This document shows positions 54,947 through 64,000 of a DNA stretch of 64,000 nt, piece by piece (position 1 is the first letter of the stretch; the number at the start of each line of letters is the position of its first letter). A program made the position numbers and the translations under genes. The DNA lies in contig CM082576.2 of the NCBI GenBank assembly GCA_040954595.2, positions 20,336,001-20,400,000 of the forward strand. The letters are read 5' to 3'. Origin of the DNA: Balanoglossus misakiensis. Lineage: Eukaryota; Hemichordata. The notes under the pieces were generated by a model that worked only from the letters and a program-made list of their open reading frames with translations, had not been told where the DNA came from and did no database searches.

Positions 54947-56165
54947 TATACATAATCCCATGATATTTTTCTTTGTTTGACGTCATCGTATACGAGTGGT
55001 TTTTGCGGAGCCGTGCAACTTCGTGCCATAGGCCAGAAGTTGTACGACTCCGCGAAAACCACGAGTATACGATGACGTTAAACAAAGAAAAATGTCATGG
55101 GATTATATATTTATCACATGAACAGTCTTCTTATTTTCGTTAGAAGAGGTAGGATAAAAATATTCCAATATCTTGCTAAAATATTCGAGCGGCCTTGCAG
55201 TTTATTTAGCGGGATTACGTTCTTTCCCCTGCGCAACGATCTGTGCCCCCCACGAGATATGCTAATAATGGAATCCCTTTCATTCATAAAGTGAAATCGA
55301 CTTTCAAGTTTATACACTTTTGTGTCTTGTCTACCAATCAGATTCGCGGAGTCAGTCACATGGGCCAGAATTTTGATACATTCTGCCTGTCAATCATCGT
55401 CTCGCGCTGTGTACATGTCAACACAAATCATCGCGTCGAGTTCGCCCGCAAAGTTATGCTGCAAGTCACAGTTTGACAGAAAAAATGACGCGCTTCATGT
55501 AAAACTTTATGAAAAAATATTACAGTTCCATTGCCATATATCCTAAAACCGTTATTGTGACAGGATATTAAAAATATTAGTGCAGGAACGATGTTCAAGG
55601 TTGTGTTTGCGTCGGCCTGGCTAGTCAGCGCTGTTGTGTTTCCGCAGAAACTACAACCCTCGTACAGAATCTCATCCTCGAACCCCACACAAATGTTTTC
55701 GATTCTCAAACAAATGAACTGCGACGTTTTTCCACGTCCTATACATTTCGTTGACCGGTGGACAGAATACAGAGTGTTAGTCGTCCCGTTCAGGTGGCTC
55801 GAAATCATTCTCGTAACTTCCGTAAACCTAAAATCAAGTGTGCTGGCTCGCTTGGGATCGACCAGGCTGGCTAGCTGCAAGCACACATTCACGATCGTAG
55901 CGTTGACTTTTCAAATTCTACCTTTCTCGTATTGCTTTTACCAAGCAATATTCTTTCGCAACCGTCATGGAACCGTCATTTTTATTTCAATCGTGTACAA
56001 CTACGGGTTTATGCACTTGTTATTCCGTTTTACAAGGAAGTTATAGCGACGGGCGAATCAGTGAAAATAGTTCCGGTTGATGACGTAGAACAGGGGAAAA
56101 TTCGGATTTTTTGTTCGACCTGTTCTTCGTCACACTGGTGGCTATACAGGCCAGTTCATGTGATA
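54947..56165 (+). mobile_element. Full P2 palindrome-headed element in PRKDC intron
   Basis: Palindrome 54947-55108 (CATAATCCCATGATATTTTT ... AAAATGTCATGGGATTATA), inverted ends ATTTATCACATGAAC and GTTCATGTGATAAT. It is uninterrupted, so it serves as the empty-site reference for the insertions at 37460 and 38479. The body has short ORFs in both strands (e.g. 55591-56046) that I do not recognise and do not call as genes. Confidence 0.8.
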
Positions 56166-56880
56166 ATCAACACAACAAATAAAAAAATGAAGTTTGTTTG
56201 TGGAGTTTTATTTTTTACAGCAACACTACCTAATGTAAAACAGCATGTAGTATTGCTCATTTGAAACACAAGCAATCTCATAAGGTTGTCTTTGATTAGT
56301 TCGTTCCTCATCAATCAATTTACTCTTTGAACAGGTGTAATACAGGTGCATAAATGGCTAACCTATTACCGGTAGGTTGGGTCTTCTAAAGCACTGTGTA
56401 TTACCCAAATAAAACACTGTGCTTGTATTTGCAGAATAGACATAAGGCCAAAATATTAAAGTAAATTCTTTATTTTGCACCCACTGAGTATTCTGTTAGC
56501 TAGGTGGCTAAACGGTTATAAAACAGTACACAACAAAAATCTAGTACAAAACAATTTTTCCTTCATTTTGTCATGCTATATGAATGTCCCTGTAGTGATT
56601 TGGTTCAGTGGCTGTCTTATGACTGCACAGAGTCATGACTTAATTTTGTGATTCAATATTGTCCATAAGAAAAATTTCCCAAGAAAACTCTGCATGTGTT
56701 TTACTTGAAAACATTTGGAAACTTATATTTGTGTGGATGTAACACAAAGAATTTACTTTGGCCTAATATTTAACAGACAAATTGACCTATCCTAAGCCAA
56801 AGAATTTGCTTGAGCTTGAATTGAATTTTTTCTGACAACTAGTGTGTCATTATTTGAATTTATTCTATCTTTGCACACAG
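56166..56880 (+). other. PRKDC intron, no gene
   Basis: AT-rich, with no recognised repeat family or ORF worth calling; ends in the polypyrimidine tract of exon 56881. Confidence 0.65.
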
Positions 56881-57110
56881 GCAAAGTGCAAAAAACCAGC
56901 AGTCTGTTTAAATCGCTGGAGTTCTTTCTGACAAAGCTTGCGTTAGAAGATATCTATGGTGCAGCCAAGTGTTTTGACACAACTGTGCAAGGACTGGTGT
57001 TTACTCCAAGAGAGATGGAAAGTTACAACAAGAGCGAATGTACTATCATTGTTCGATTGACTGATTTCCTGACTGTCTTGCTGGCTCTCCACTCCAATGA
57101 ATTGGGAAAG
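56881..57110 (+). CDS. PRKDC: PRKDC exon (HEAT region)
   Basis: Acceptor TCTTTGCACACAG, donor gtaagg, 230 bases, phase 1 to 0. It reads KTSSLFKSLEFFLTKLALED, IYGAAKCFDT..., FTPREMESYNKSECTIIVRL. It aligns with human DNA-PKcs [26 protein letters not shown]...SPQEGERYNYSKCTVVVRI. It is fully open and is the best-preserved PRKDC exon here. Confidence 0.92.
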
Positions 57111-57296
57111 GTAAGGATGAAGGATGCAGTTTTTCGCCTCAAAATGTGAGCACAGTGTCATTTATGCTATTTTTGTTATACAAGGGACATGTTATCAATT
57201 TTATTTCTGTTTATGTGATATAAGAAGGGTGAGGTTGATCCAACAAAAAATTACATAAAACAATATTGATTATGAGTAGTGATTTAAGGTATACTT

Positions 57297-57635
57297 CAGA
57301 GGAACAAAGTCTCTCTCTCGCTGCCTTTTATCCATTAACTATGTTTGATACTAGACACCGTTTATGTCATGTGGATATATAGTGAATCAACGTTCGACCA
57401 CACACACCTTCCATCCCATTTGAAGCATATGAGAGTAAAAATCTCGCCAAAATGAATAAACGGTAAACACCAATTATTCAATTTGGTGACTTTTTCACTC
57501 TAGTGTCTGCAAGTGGGATGGAAGTTGTGTGTGGTTGAACGTTGATTCACTATATATCCACATGTAGAATAACATAAACAGTGTCTTGTATCAAACATTA
57601 TTTATGGAAAAGGCAGCAAGAGAGAGACTTTGTCC
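57297..57635. mobile_element. MITE, same family (copy 3)
   Basis: From GAGGAACAAAGTCTCTCTC to GAGAGAGACTTTGTCCC, with the same interior (CCAAAATGAATAAACGGT, GTGGATATATAGTGAATCA) as copies 1 and 2. It lies in the PRKDC intron after exon 56881. Confidence 0.8.
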
Positions 57636-58030
57636 CATTTCACCCAAGTTCTCTCTTTAGAGGTCGTACATTCCATAGGAAACAATGCGTTTGGACTGAA
57701 CCATGGCTTTGAAAGGGTTAAACAGTACTTGTAAAAAGTGTTGTTGATTAGAACTGTCCAGTCAGACCAGCCATTCACCTGTTATATCTCACTTCATCCA
57801 CTTTGTGATAATTTTCCTTGCCTCTGCAAATTCTTCAAATATAATTTACTGGTTCAATATGCATTTACGTAGTTACTTGAAGTTCAAAGACAAGTATGAC
57901 ATGCCCTTTAAAAGCTGCTCTAACCCGGTTACCACAATTGTTTCTATGGTGAAATTGGACCTCTTTAGAGGGATTAGGGGGTGAAAGGGTTAAGAGTGAA
58001 TATATTCATTTGGTTATTGATGTCTAAAGG

Positions 58031-58221
58031 TACTGTAAAACAGTTTATTTTCGCGAGCAATAAATTTTCGCGAGATACACGAGAGCCAAAAAATAGTGAA
58101 AATAAAAAGTCGCAAAAAATGTTTTTGACAGATAACGATGCAATAAATGAAAATATGGAAAGTGAAAATTAATTCTCGCATAACAGTTGCCTCTTTCATG
58201 AAAATAACCTGTTTTACAGTA
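58031..58221. mobile_element. TACTGTAAAACAG MITE
   Basis: A 191-base element with inverted ends TACTGTAAAACAG and CTGTTTTACAGTA, and an interior rich in TTCGCGAG / CTCGCGAAA-type words. This is a MITE type I recognise from several invertebrate genomes. TA at each edge suggests a TA target. Non-coding. Confidence 0.8.
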
Positions 58222-58236
58222 TACGTTTGCAGTCCA

Positions 58237-58383
58237 TATTTAGGGGTTATTACACGAATTTTGGTCGATAACGCGTCGTATTCGAGTGATGTCCGTTTTT
58301 GGACGAGTTGCTAAGCAACAAGTCAAAATACGGACATCATGAGAATGCGTCGCGTTATCAGCCAAAATTCGTGTAATAACCCC
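58237..58383. repeat. Long palindrome
   Basis: GGGGTTATTACACGAATTTT pairs with its complement at the right end (AAAATTCGTGTAATAACCCC). The inner stem includes GATGTCCGTTTTTGGAC against GTCAAAATACGGACATC around a GTTGCTAAGCAAC core. About 147 bases in total, 15 bases after the MITE at 58031. Confidence 0.9.
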
Positions 58384-59065
58384 TTTATCATACATGCCTA
58401 CCTATAAAACAGTACAATTTGCGAAAATGCGCCGAGAAAAACGATTTCAAATTTGAACGGGCGCCCTGGGATCACGGCAGTAGCCATGTTGTGACATATG
58501 ACGTGTGGGCCGTAGTATCATTTTAAGGGGGTTGGCAGCTTTCATTACGATGGGCACATCCGCATTCTAAATAAAATTGTCTACGTTCTCTTTCAAAATA
58601 TCATGTTAACAATTATTTTGCATTGAGCATTTCAAAGAAGTAAAAATGATACGTTCAACATGGCAAAACTGCCAGCTTTGAAAACGTTATTACAGCTTCT
58701 AATAACCGAATTTTACAACACCCCTCTCCTCTAGTGTCCTATGCCCCATACGTCGCTCGCACGCGCAGCGAACTGTCGCGCCGCGCGTTCTCAAAAATAG
58801 TTCGAGACACGGAGTGAAGATATATTGCACTCAGTGTAGTACTGTAAAATATCTTCGGGGCGAGAACAATAGAAAGTGCCAAATACAGGCGTTGCATGTA
58901 TGATAAAGACATTTATATGATGACATTATCACATTCAGTTTGAAGTAAGACAATGAATGATAATTATTTTTGTTTTCTTCTAAGTGTCCCATTGATTCAT
59001 TCAAATGCGGTGATTGTAAGTACAAAATACACACAAATTACTATTTTAACCATGCAGTGTTACAG
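58384..59065 (+). other. PRKDC intron, no gene
   Basis: Contains a CpG-rich patch (58740-58800, CGTCGCTCGCACGCGCAGCG). No ORF or TIR element is supportable. Confidence 0.6.
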
Positions 59066-59166
59066 AGGCTTAATGAGGCCACAGGAGTAATTTTTTTATT
59101 TCATGCCTGTAATAAAAAATTCATGAAATAAAAAATATATATTCCTGTGGCCTCATTAAGCCTCTA
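59066..59166. repeat. AT-rich hairpin
   Basis: AGAGGCTTAATGAGGCCACA pairs with TGTGGCCTCATTAAGCCTCT, with an AT-rich centre containing TTTCATG...CATGAAA. About 100 bases, located 70 bases before a PRKDC acceptor. Confidence 0.9.
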
Positions 59167-59234
59167 TACAGTGTTAATAGTGTAATGAATGACACCAATT
59201 TTTTGATTACGGATTTGATGTTTTGCTTTAGCAG

Positions 59235-59358
59235 TCCATCCCAAGCAGCTTGTGGAGCACCCATTTGTACGAATGCATCACCAGCTTGTGTTTTAGACCC
59301 CACATCTCTTGGTTTTGACATGGGTGATGTTGAAGTCATCAATAACTTGCCTGCCAGG
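59235..59358 (+). pseudogene. PRKDC: PRKDC exon with frameshift
   Basis: Acceptor GCTTTAGCAG, donor gtaagt, 124 bases. In phase 0 it reads SLWSTHLYECITSLCFRP, matching human LCNTHLMRVLVQTLCEP. One base later the frame moves to DPTSLGFDMGDVEVINNLPA, matching human EPASIGFNIGDVQVMAHLP. A one-base insertion near 59288-59300 explains both halves. Its phase agrees with the exons on both sides. Confidence 0.85.
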
Positions 59359-59716
59359 GTAAGTATTATTATAAGAATTTATAACGGTTTTCCCCATATT
59401 TTAAACAAGTGTGTCTGTGTTGTGGATGAGTGATTCCCTTATGGGGGGATTGCAGCTATAAGGGGAATCAATAGTCTGTAACACAGGTACACGAGTGAGG
59501 ACTAATGACGAGAAAGATATGTTTATCACATACATACATCAGCTAATTTTGATTGTCAAATAAAACTTGTTAGGATGAAATTTGGAACTATGTTGTGCCA
59601 AAATGAAGAGATCAATATTATGCGGTCCCATTTGTCAGGTGCCTTTGTGGAAGAATTTTTTTTGCAAAGAAATGATACATAATGAGAATGGCATGAATTT
59701 CCTCTTTAGCATGCTA

Positions 59717-59895
59717 TAGTGGGGCAGTTAACAAAAAAATCGTGCACTTTGGGTTAAAAGCATGAAACTTGGCTGTCATTTTGGATCCATATCAGAAAAT
59801 GGCCGCCATGGGTCAATGCATAAGTGTACCAAGTTTTATGCTTTTAACCCAAAGTGCACAATTATGCCAAAATGTGGGGTTAAGCTCCTGCACTA
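59717..59895. mobile_element. TAGTG...CACTA element (179-base short form)
   Basis: Ends TAGTGGGGCAGTTAACAAAA and CTCCTGCACTA, inverse in orientation to 38479-40415. CTA is repeated on both sides (TGCTA/TAGTG..., ...CACTA/CTAGT), giving a 3-bp TSD. The interior keeps TTGGATCCATATCAGAAAAT and GGCCGCCATGGGTCAATGCA. Confidence 0.85.
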
Positions 59896-60015
59896 CTAGT
59901 TAAAGGGCCGGGTTTGGAAGTGCTAAGCATTATTTGGTTGAGCTCTCATCCATTCAGACTGGCAGATTGTAGCATGATATAATATTTATAATTGTTATTT
60001 TATCATTGGGAGCAG

Positions 60016-60110
60016 ACTTGACAATTACTGGGACTGCTTGCACAGAAAGCACCTAAGAGTGTTGTGATGGATTTGAAAAAATGAATCCAGAAGATGCTTG
60101 GCCAGAAAGG
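60016..60110 (+). pseudogene. PRKDC: Probable PRKDC exon with two TGA stops
   Basis: Candidate exon of 95 bases between GGGAGCAG and gtaagg, phase 0 to 2, exactly the phase needed by its neighbours. The frame reads QLLGLLAQKAPKSVVMDLKK then IQKMLGQ. This resembles human [22 protein letters not shown] only in pattern, with TGA at 60019-60021 and 60082-60084. The call rests on splice sites, phase and position more than on similarity. Confidence 0.5.
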
Positions 60111-60171
60111 GTAAGGATTCATAATCATTCAGTGACTCAGAGTGCTAATGAAATGGAATTAAGTCTCTCTG

Positions 60172-60173
60172 TT

Positions 60174-60215
<42 letters not shown>

Positions 60216-60217
60216 TC
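60172..60217 (+). repeat. (ATC)n microsatellite
   Basis: About fourteen consecutive ATC/CAT triplets in a PRKDC intron, between two exons. Confidence 0.95.
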
Positions 60218-60291
60218 TGTCATTAGATCCTCATAATCTCTGAGCAAAATAGACCACCAAAATGACAGTGTCTTATCATTATCTATTACAG

Positions 60292-60430
60292 ACATGATGA
60301 TATTCTCCTGATTACACCATCTTTACTGAAAGGCAGTGAGAAGGATGTTAACATTATCAAACTGATTCACATGGTATCAGAATATGAACAGCTTCACAAG
60401 GCAAACTTGCTTCCAGCGTTGCAACAAAAG
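60292..60430 (+). CDS. PRKDC: PRKDC exon (HEAT region)
   Basis: Acceptor ATCTATTACAG, donor gtcagt, 139 bases, phase 2 to 0. It reads HDDILLITPSLLKGSEKDVN then IIKLIHMVSEYEQLHKANLL. It aligns loosely with human DNA-PKcs [23 protein letters not shown]. It is open throughout. Confidence 0.75.
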
Positions 60431-61351
60431 GTCAGTTACTGAATAAGCCAAAGATGAGGGAGTTCTTAAACCCCGGTGCGTAAAAGGCCGGGGATTCGGA
60501 TTAACGTGTGTTTGTATAGTTGTTTATTTGGGAGTGGTCATCGTGCATAACAACTGTGTAATTGATCTCATGTACATTGAAAATAATTGAACACTTTACA
60601 ACTCCATGCGATTGACAGCTGTTTGAATTGCGTGGCCATTGTTTCCCAGGGACGCGATCCATTGTTCTGAAAAGCACTGAAACCAGATTTCTCCCAAAAT
60701 CATCGTTGTTTCCAAAGCTCGTTTACTTTTTCGTCGATAACTTTATGTTGTGTGTGTTTATAAAGCCAACTACTGTCAATGTGTGGTGTAATTCTGTATG
60801 CTTGGACCTGTTTGGGCCAATTTTCATAGAGCCGAGATCGTTGGTATTGTCTGTTGTCAGTCAAACGGCATTAAGATTCGCCACTGATTTGGGGGGGGGG
60901 GGGGGGGGCTTTTTATACCCTGCACCGGGGTTTATGGACTGCAAACTTGTGCCAGTATTTAGCAGTATTTATTTTCTGTCATATGCAGAACAAGTGATAA
61001 TCTCTAGCCTTTTACTTAGATATTTCCACAGGCTGGATAATGTTATTTCTGATGGATTTGATTTGGTTCTGTTTGTGGAATCATGAACATGAAAAGGGGA
61101 CAACTTCAATATCAGACACGAATCAAACACACCTTTTTTTCAACAAGCTTCCTGAGGAAAATAAACTCTTGTAACACAGCAACCGGGAAAGTTACAATAC
61201 ATACGGAGCTTTAGCCTTTACAATACAAGCTTATGTGATCCAGGAATGTAAAAACGCCTTCATAATAATGCAGATAACATTTACCAGTATGCCCTTTTCT
61301 GATTTTGGATATATTACAAAGTAAATGGCAATATTTTTATTCACACTGCAG

Positions 61352-61513
61352 GGAGGTATCACTGGTGATAAACTGTCCTACAAGTTGTTGACTGCTGTGT
61401 TTGAGAGCATTGCTACAAAGACAGGCAACTCACTTATCGCTGCCCATCTTTCACCAACCCCACATGAACTGGCTACCAGACTCCTAGGGCTGACTTTCCT
61501 ACAGGCTAATCAG
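61352..61513 (+). CDS. PRKDC: PRKDC exon (HEAT region)
   Basis: Acceptor CACACTGCAG, donor gtaatg, 162 bases, phase 0-0. It reads GGITGDKLSYKLLTAVFESI and SPTPHELATRLLGLTFLQAN. It aligns with human GTELLSLVYKGIAP...[20 protein letters not shown]. A non-LTR retrotransposon tail lies in the intron immediately after the donor. Confidence 0.8.
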
Positions 61514-61519
61514 GTAATG

Positions 61520-61790
61520 ATATTCAGAAGTAAAGAAACTCATTGCCTTACCCTGGAGTACATTTCTAACATGGTTAATCAATATACCCCTTCTCGCTAC
61601 TTAAGGTCTCAGGAAAAGAACCTTCTGACAACAACACAGTACAAGCAAGTCAATTGTGGACGTGCATTTTCTTATGCTACTGCAAAGCTATGGAACTGAC
61701 AGCTTAATGAGATTTGACTAACACCCAATCTTGAGTCTTATTAGATAAAACTGAAGACATATTTGTTTGAAATAGCCTACAGTGTGTGAA
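61520..61790 (+). pseudogene. Non-LTR retrotransposon ORF2 tail
   Basis: Reads YISNMVNQYTPSRYLRSQEK, then GRAFSYATAKLWN, then LTPNLESY..IKLKTYLFE. This is the standard C-terminal region of CR1/Jockey-type LINE proteins. It starts within 10-20 bases of the PRKDC donor at 61514. Confidence 0.8.
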
Positions 61791-61852
61791 CAACCATTGG
61801 CCGCCACTGAACAGTACATCGGGATATTACCGCCATATAAATGTTTTGATTA

Positions 61853-62480
61853 GGTCCCATTGGTATGTACCATGGGACCTTATGGGATAGGTTGCGTCTG
61901 TATGTATGTATGTATGTATGCATGCATGTATGTATGTATGTATGTATGTAACAGTATGTATGTATGTAAGTATGTATGTGTGTATGTGTGTATGTCTGTA
62001 TGTCCGTCCACATCAAAAACTTAAAAAACCTCTGCGTGTATCACCTTGATATTTTGTTTGCAGATGCAGGCTGGGCTGTAGATGGGAGTTCGTTCAAATG
62101 AAGTTGTCATTGCCAAAAATATGCAAATTAGCTGGGAAACTGTGAATTTGGTCAAAACTCAGTAACTCAAGAACTACTGGTCAGATTGGCTTTACGAAGT
62201 GGTGTGTATTTACTTTATTGAGTTGTTTATATACACAGCAAATTCTTGAATGATTACATAACTGGCTTTAAAGTTTTAAAGAGACCAGCTGTTCTATTTA
62301 GTGTATGTACAGTACAAATGCCATTGGCAGCTTATGGGTCAGTCAGTGCTTGCCCATTGATCTGTCGCTATGTGTGTGTGTGTGTGTCTGTCAGTCTGTA
62401 TATGTGAAAAAGTGTACTCCGGTGTACACTTTTTCTTGTGCAATTCCTCAATGGGACCATTGTGTCCTTGACACGATTTT
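61853..62480 (+). repeat. Dispersed repeat, uninterrupted copy 2 (empty site)
   Basis: Same structure as 53935-54540: GGTCCCATTGGTATGTACCA, a (GTAT)n microsatellite (61897-62005), a shared body, (GT)n at 62372-62388, TCTGTATATGTG near 62396, and an end CCTTGACACGATTTTTG. Both copies lie in PRKDC introns. Confidence 0.85.
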
Positions 62481-62529
62481 TGATTGATTGATTGATTGAT
62501 TAATTGAACTTTGTCATGTTGTTATAATA

Positions 62530-63002
62530 TTCATTATTACACCTCATGTATTATACCGTATTCATGATTGGCTGAGATGCGCTCACGTGATATAGAAAAA
62601 AAAGTGATATAACATGGCTAGAGTTGATAAAGCCCTGTCGCGTGCGCTGATATTGGCCGCTGAGTTGTTTTGGTGTTCTGCGTGCGACTTCTGCGCGTAC
62701 TAACTGTTGTTCAATGGCTTCCTTCACGATCAGTCAACTCCCGCATCTATGGCTTCAAAGCGACACATAAGCTTAATACCTGTTCAAATGGACGATATTT
62801 TATGCAAACAGACAGTAAATACACCAAAATCGCAACCAACAGCGCAGTATCCTCAAAATTGTCTGAGTTCGAAGTAGGTATAGTTCTTGGGAGATCGAGA
62901 CATTTTACATTCTCAGCAACGTACGACATATGGACGCGAGTCTACGTTCTTTTATGCTGTAGTGTATATATGTTCAAATGTTCGGCGTAATAAAATTAAT
63001 AG
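62530..63002 (+). other. GC-richer block with promoter-like character, no supported gene
   Basis: Contains TGATTGGCTGAGATGCGC (an inverted CCAAT box), TCACGTGATATAG, and CpG-rich sequence to about 62700, then ATG-led short ORFs (MASFTISQLPHLWL at 62714; MASKRHISLIPVQMDD at 62749). It ends at the palindrome 63003. The layout resembles the interiors of the palindrome-headed elements, so it is probably another such element, not a host promoter. Confidence 0.4.
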
Positions 63003-63172
63003 CACATGATGCTTGGGCAACATCACGATTTGAATCCTGCCCTCGGGCTGGTGCTCTCTAACCACAATATTGATGATACCCTCGCCTGCGGCTCGCCTGC
63101 GGCTCGGGCATCATCAATATTGTGGTCAGAGAGCACCATCCCTCATGCAGGCTTCAAATCGTGATATTGCTC
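63003..63172. repeat. Long palindrome with CTCGCCTGCGGCTCG core
   Basis: The left arm GCAACATCACGATTTGAA...GGTGCTCTCTAACCACAATA and right arm TATTGTGGTCAGAGAGCACC...TTCAAATCGTGATATTGC flank a core with two copies of CTCGCCTGCGG. The core matches, in reverse, the GAGCCGCAGGCGA-type centre of other palindromes in the window. Confidence 0.9.
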
Positions 63173-63580
63173 TCTCTATCATGTTTTATTATTTATGTCT
63201 GTTATTGTTAATGTTGTTCCCTACCCTAGTGTCTCCGCACCATGGCATATCACAGCAGTGTGCCCTCTAGCCCATTTGTCACGCTACTGACTCAACAAGC
63301 TCAATGTTCACTCAAGAAAATTATCAACACCACATTCAAATGTATAGGGCTGCCTCAGAGAAATTTTTAGATATCCTTAAATTGACTCAAAGCTTTTAAA
63401 AATTGTGTTTGTTAAGGGCACACTGCACCACACAAAAGCACACCAAAGCACACCAAACCAATGAGTTTATACATGATATTTCTAGCTTTGTGTTTCACTT
63501 TCTGGCCGTTTTTCAGTCTTGTGAACAAGATGTAATACATGTACAGTTCAAAAGAGTTTGATTTCAACTGTTCTCCACAG

Positions 63581-63830
63581 TCAAAAGAGCTTCTAAGAGG
63601 GCTTTTGAACAAGACGGCTGTCAAATCAAGTGCTGCAGAGGTCTACACAGGATATATGGGATAGCCTTCTACAGTCAGTTCAAAATACCCATCAATACCC
63701 AGCTTGCATTGCATGCACAGGAAGTCACACAGACACTGATGAAGGAGGCAGTGTCAAACTCCACTGTTATTAGTACCATACTGAATGGATTGCTGGATCA
63801 CATCACCAACAATAGAGACCTTAGGAAAAA
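63581..63830 (+). pseudogene. PRKDC: PRKDC exon with frameshift
   Basis: Acceptor TTCTCCACAG, donor gtaagc, 250 bases. In phase 0 it begins SKELLRGLLNKTAVKSSAA (human CERLVSLLLNPAVLSTASL). After about 63650 the homologous frame is another one: RIYGIAFYSQFKIPINTQ, then SNSTVISTILNGLLDH (human FYSLFSETINTELL...NTKMVSAVLNGMLDQ). It is a conserved exon carrying one indel. Confidence 0.85.
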
Positions 63831-64000
63831 GTAAGCTTCTCAGAATCAATTGCCACTAAAATTGTGTCCCCTCGGATCTGTGAGTCACCCCAAAATAAAT
63901 CGCCCCAAAACAGACTGTTTTTGGGTGACTCGCAGTCCCTACAAACATAATTATGCTCTTAATGGTACGTGAATACGGCCAGTCCATATGTGTTTTATAA

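Noticed and set aside
1-64000. tRNA, rRNA or other structured RNA genes
   Set aside because: I looked for cloverleaf boxes and rRNA-like blocks and saw none; the strong hairpins are transposon palindromes.

Overview
This window is repeat-rich metazoan DNA. It has GT-AG introns, single-exon calcium-binding EGF modules, non-LTR retrotransposon tails and many DNA-transposon derivatives, and no bacterial-style gene packing. The two recognisable host genes, MED25 and PRKDC, are animal genes. An invertebrate, perhaps a deuterostome, seems likely, but I cannot name the species from sequence alone.

Large-scale layout: bases 1-24142 (copy A) and 28183-51523 (copy B) are two direct copies of one segment. 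By eye most 60-base lines differ at zero to a few positions, apart from discrete insertions and deletions. Between them (24143-28182) lie a G-rich minisatellite, a MITE and upstream MED25 exons. After copy B (51524-64000) is a run of PRKDC (DNA-PKcs) exons. The duplication may be a real tandem event, or two haplotypes laid end to end by an assembler.

Host genes, all on the + strand: (1) MED25, a Mediator subunit. A VWA-domain exon lies at 25476, linker exons at 27189, 27829, 28548, 29862 and 31220, and a PTOV/ACID-domain exon at 31921; the last four are repeated in copy A. (2) A decayed calcium-binding EGF gene of four exons per copy, lying between the MED25 exon sets. (3) PRKDC, eight exons (53509-63830) with matching splice phases. 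One of them is out of order, and several carry in-frame stops or frameshifts.

Main mobile element: 7694-19625 and 35863-48471 are two copies of a roughly 12 kb DNA transposon. It has terminal inverted repeats starting CAGTCAGATCGCA and a 4-bp target duplication (TGTA). Two other copies of the host repeat in this same window show the empty site. It encodes, in order, a CxxC-rich N-terminus, a transposase-like core with acidic motifs, an OTU cysteine-protease domain embedded in that core, a HEEADSR/SPDTD/TGCD nuclease-like domain and a Cys-rich CXC tail. The TSD length and the nuclease-like domain suggest the Academ superfamily. Copy A carries an internal tandem duplication of the OTU region and has lost the C-terminus. 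Copy B keeps the C-terminus but has stops.

Smaller elements: comparing A with B exposes many young insertions with readable empty sites: TTAA (33916), an 8-bp TSD element carrying a helicase fragment (22573), and an inverted pair of 740-bp palindromic elements (5733, 21597). A 9-bp TSD element (37460) and a TAGTG...CACTA element (38479) that itself holds a TA-flanked MITE (39103) can be read against the related locus at 55 kb. A recurring architecture is a long perfect or near-perfect palindrome abutting one end of a TIR element.
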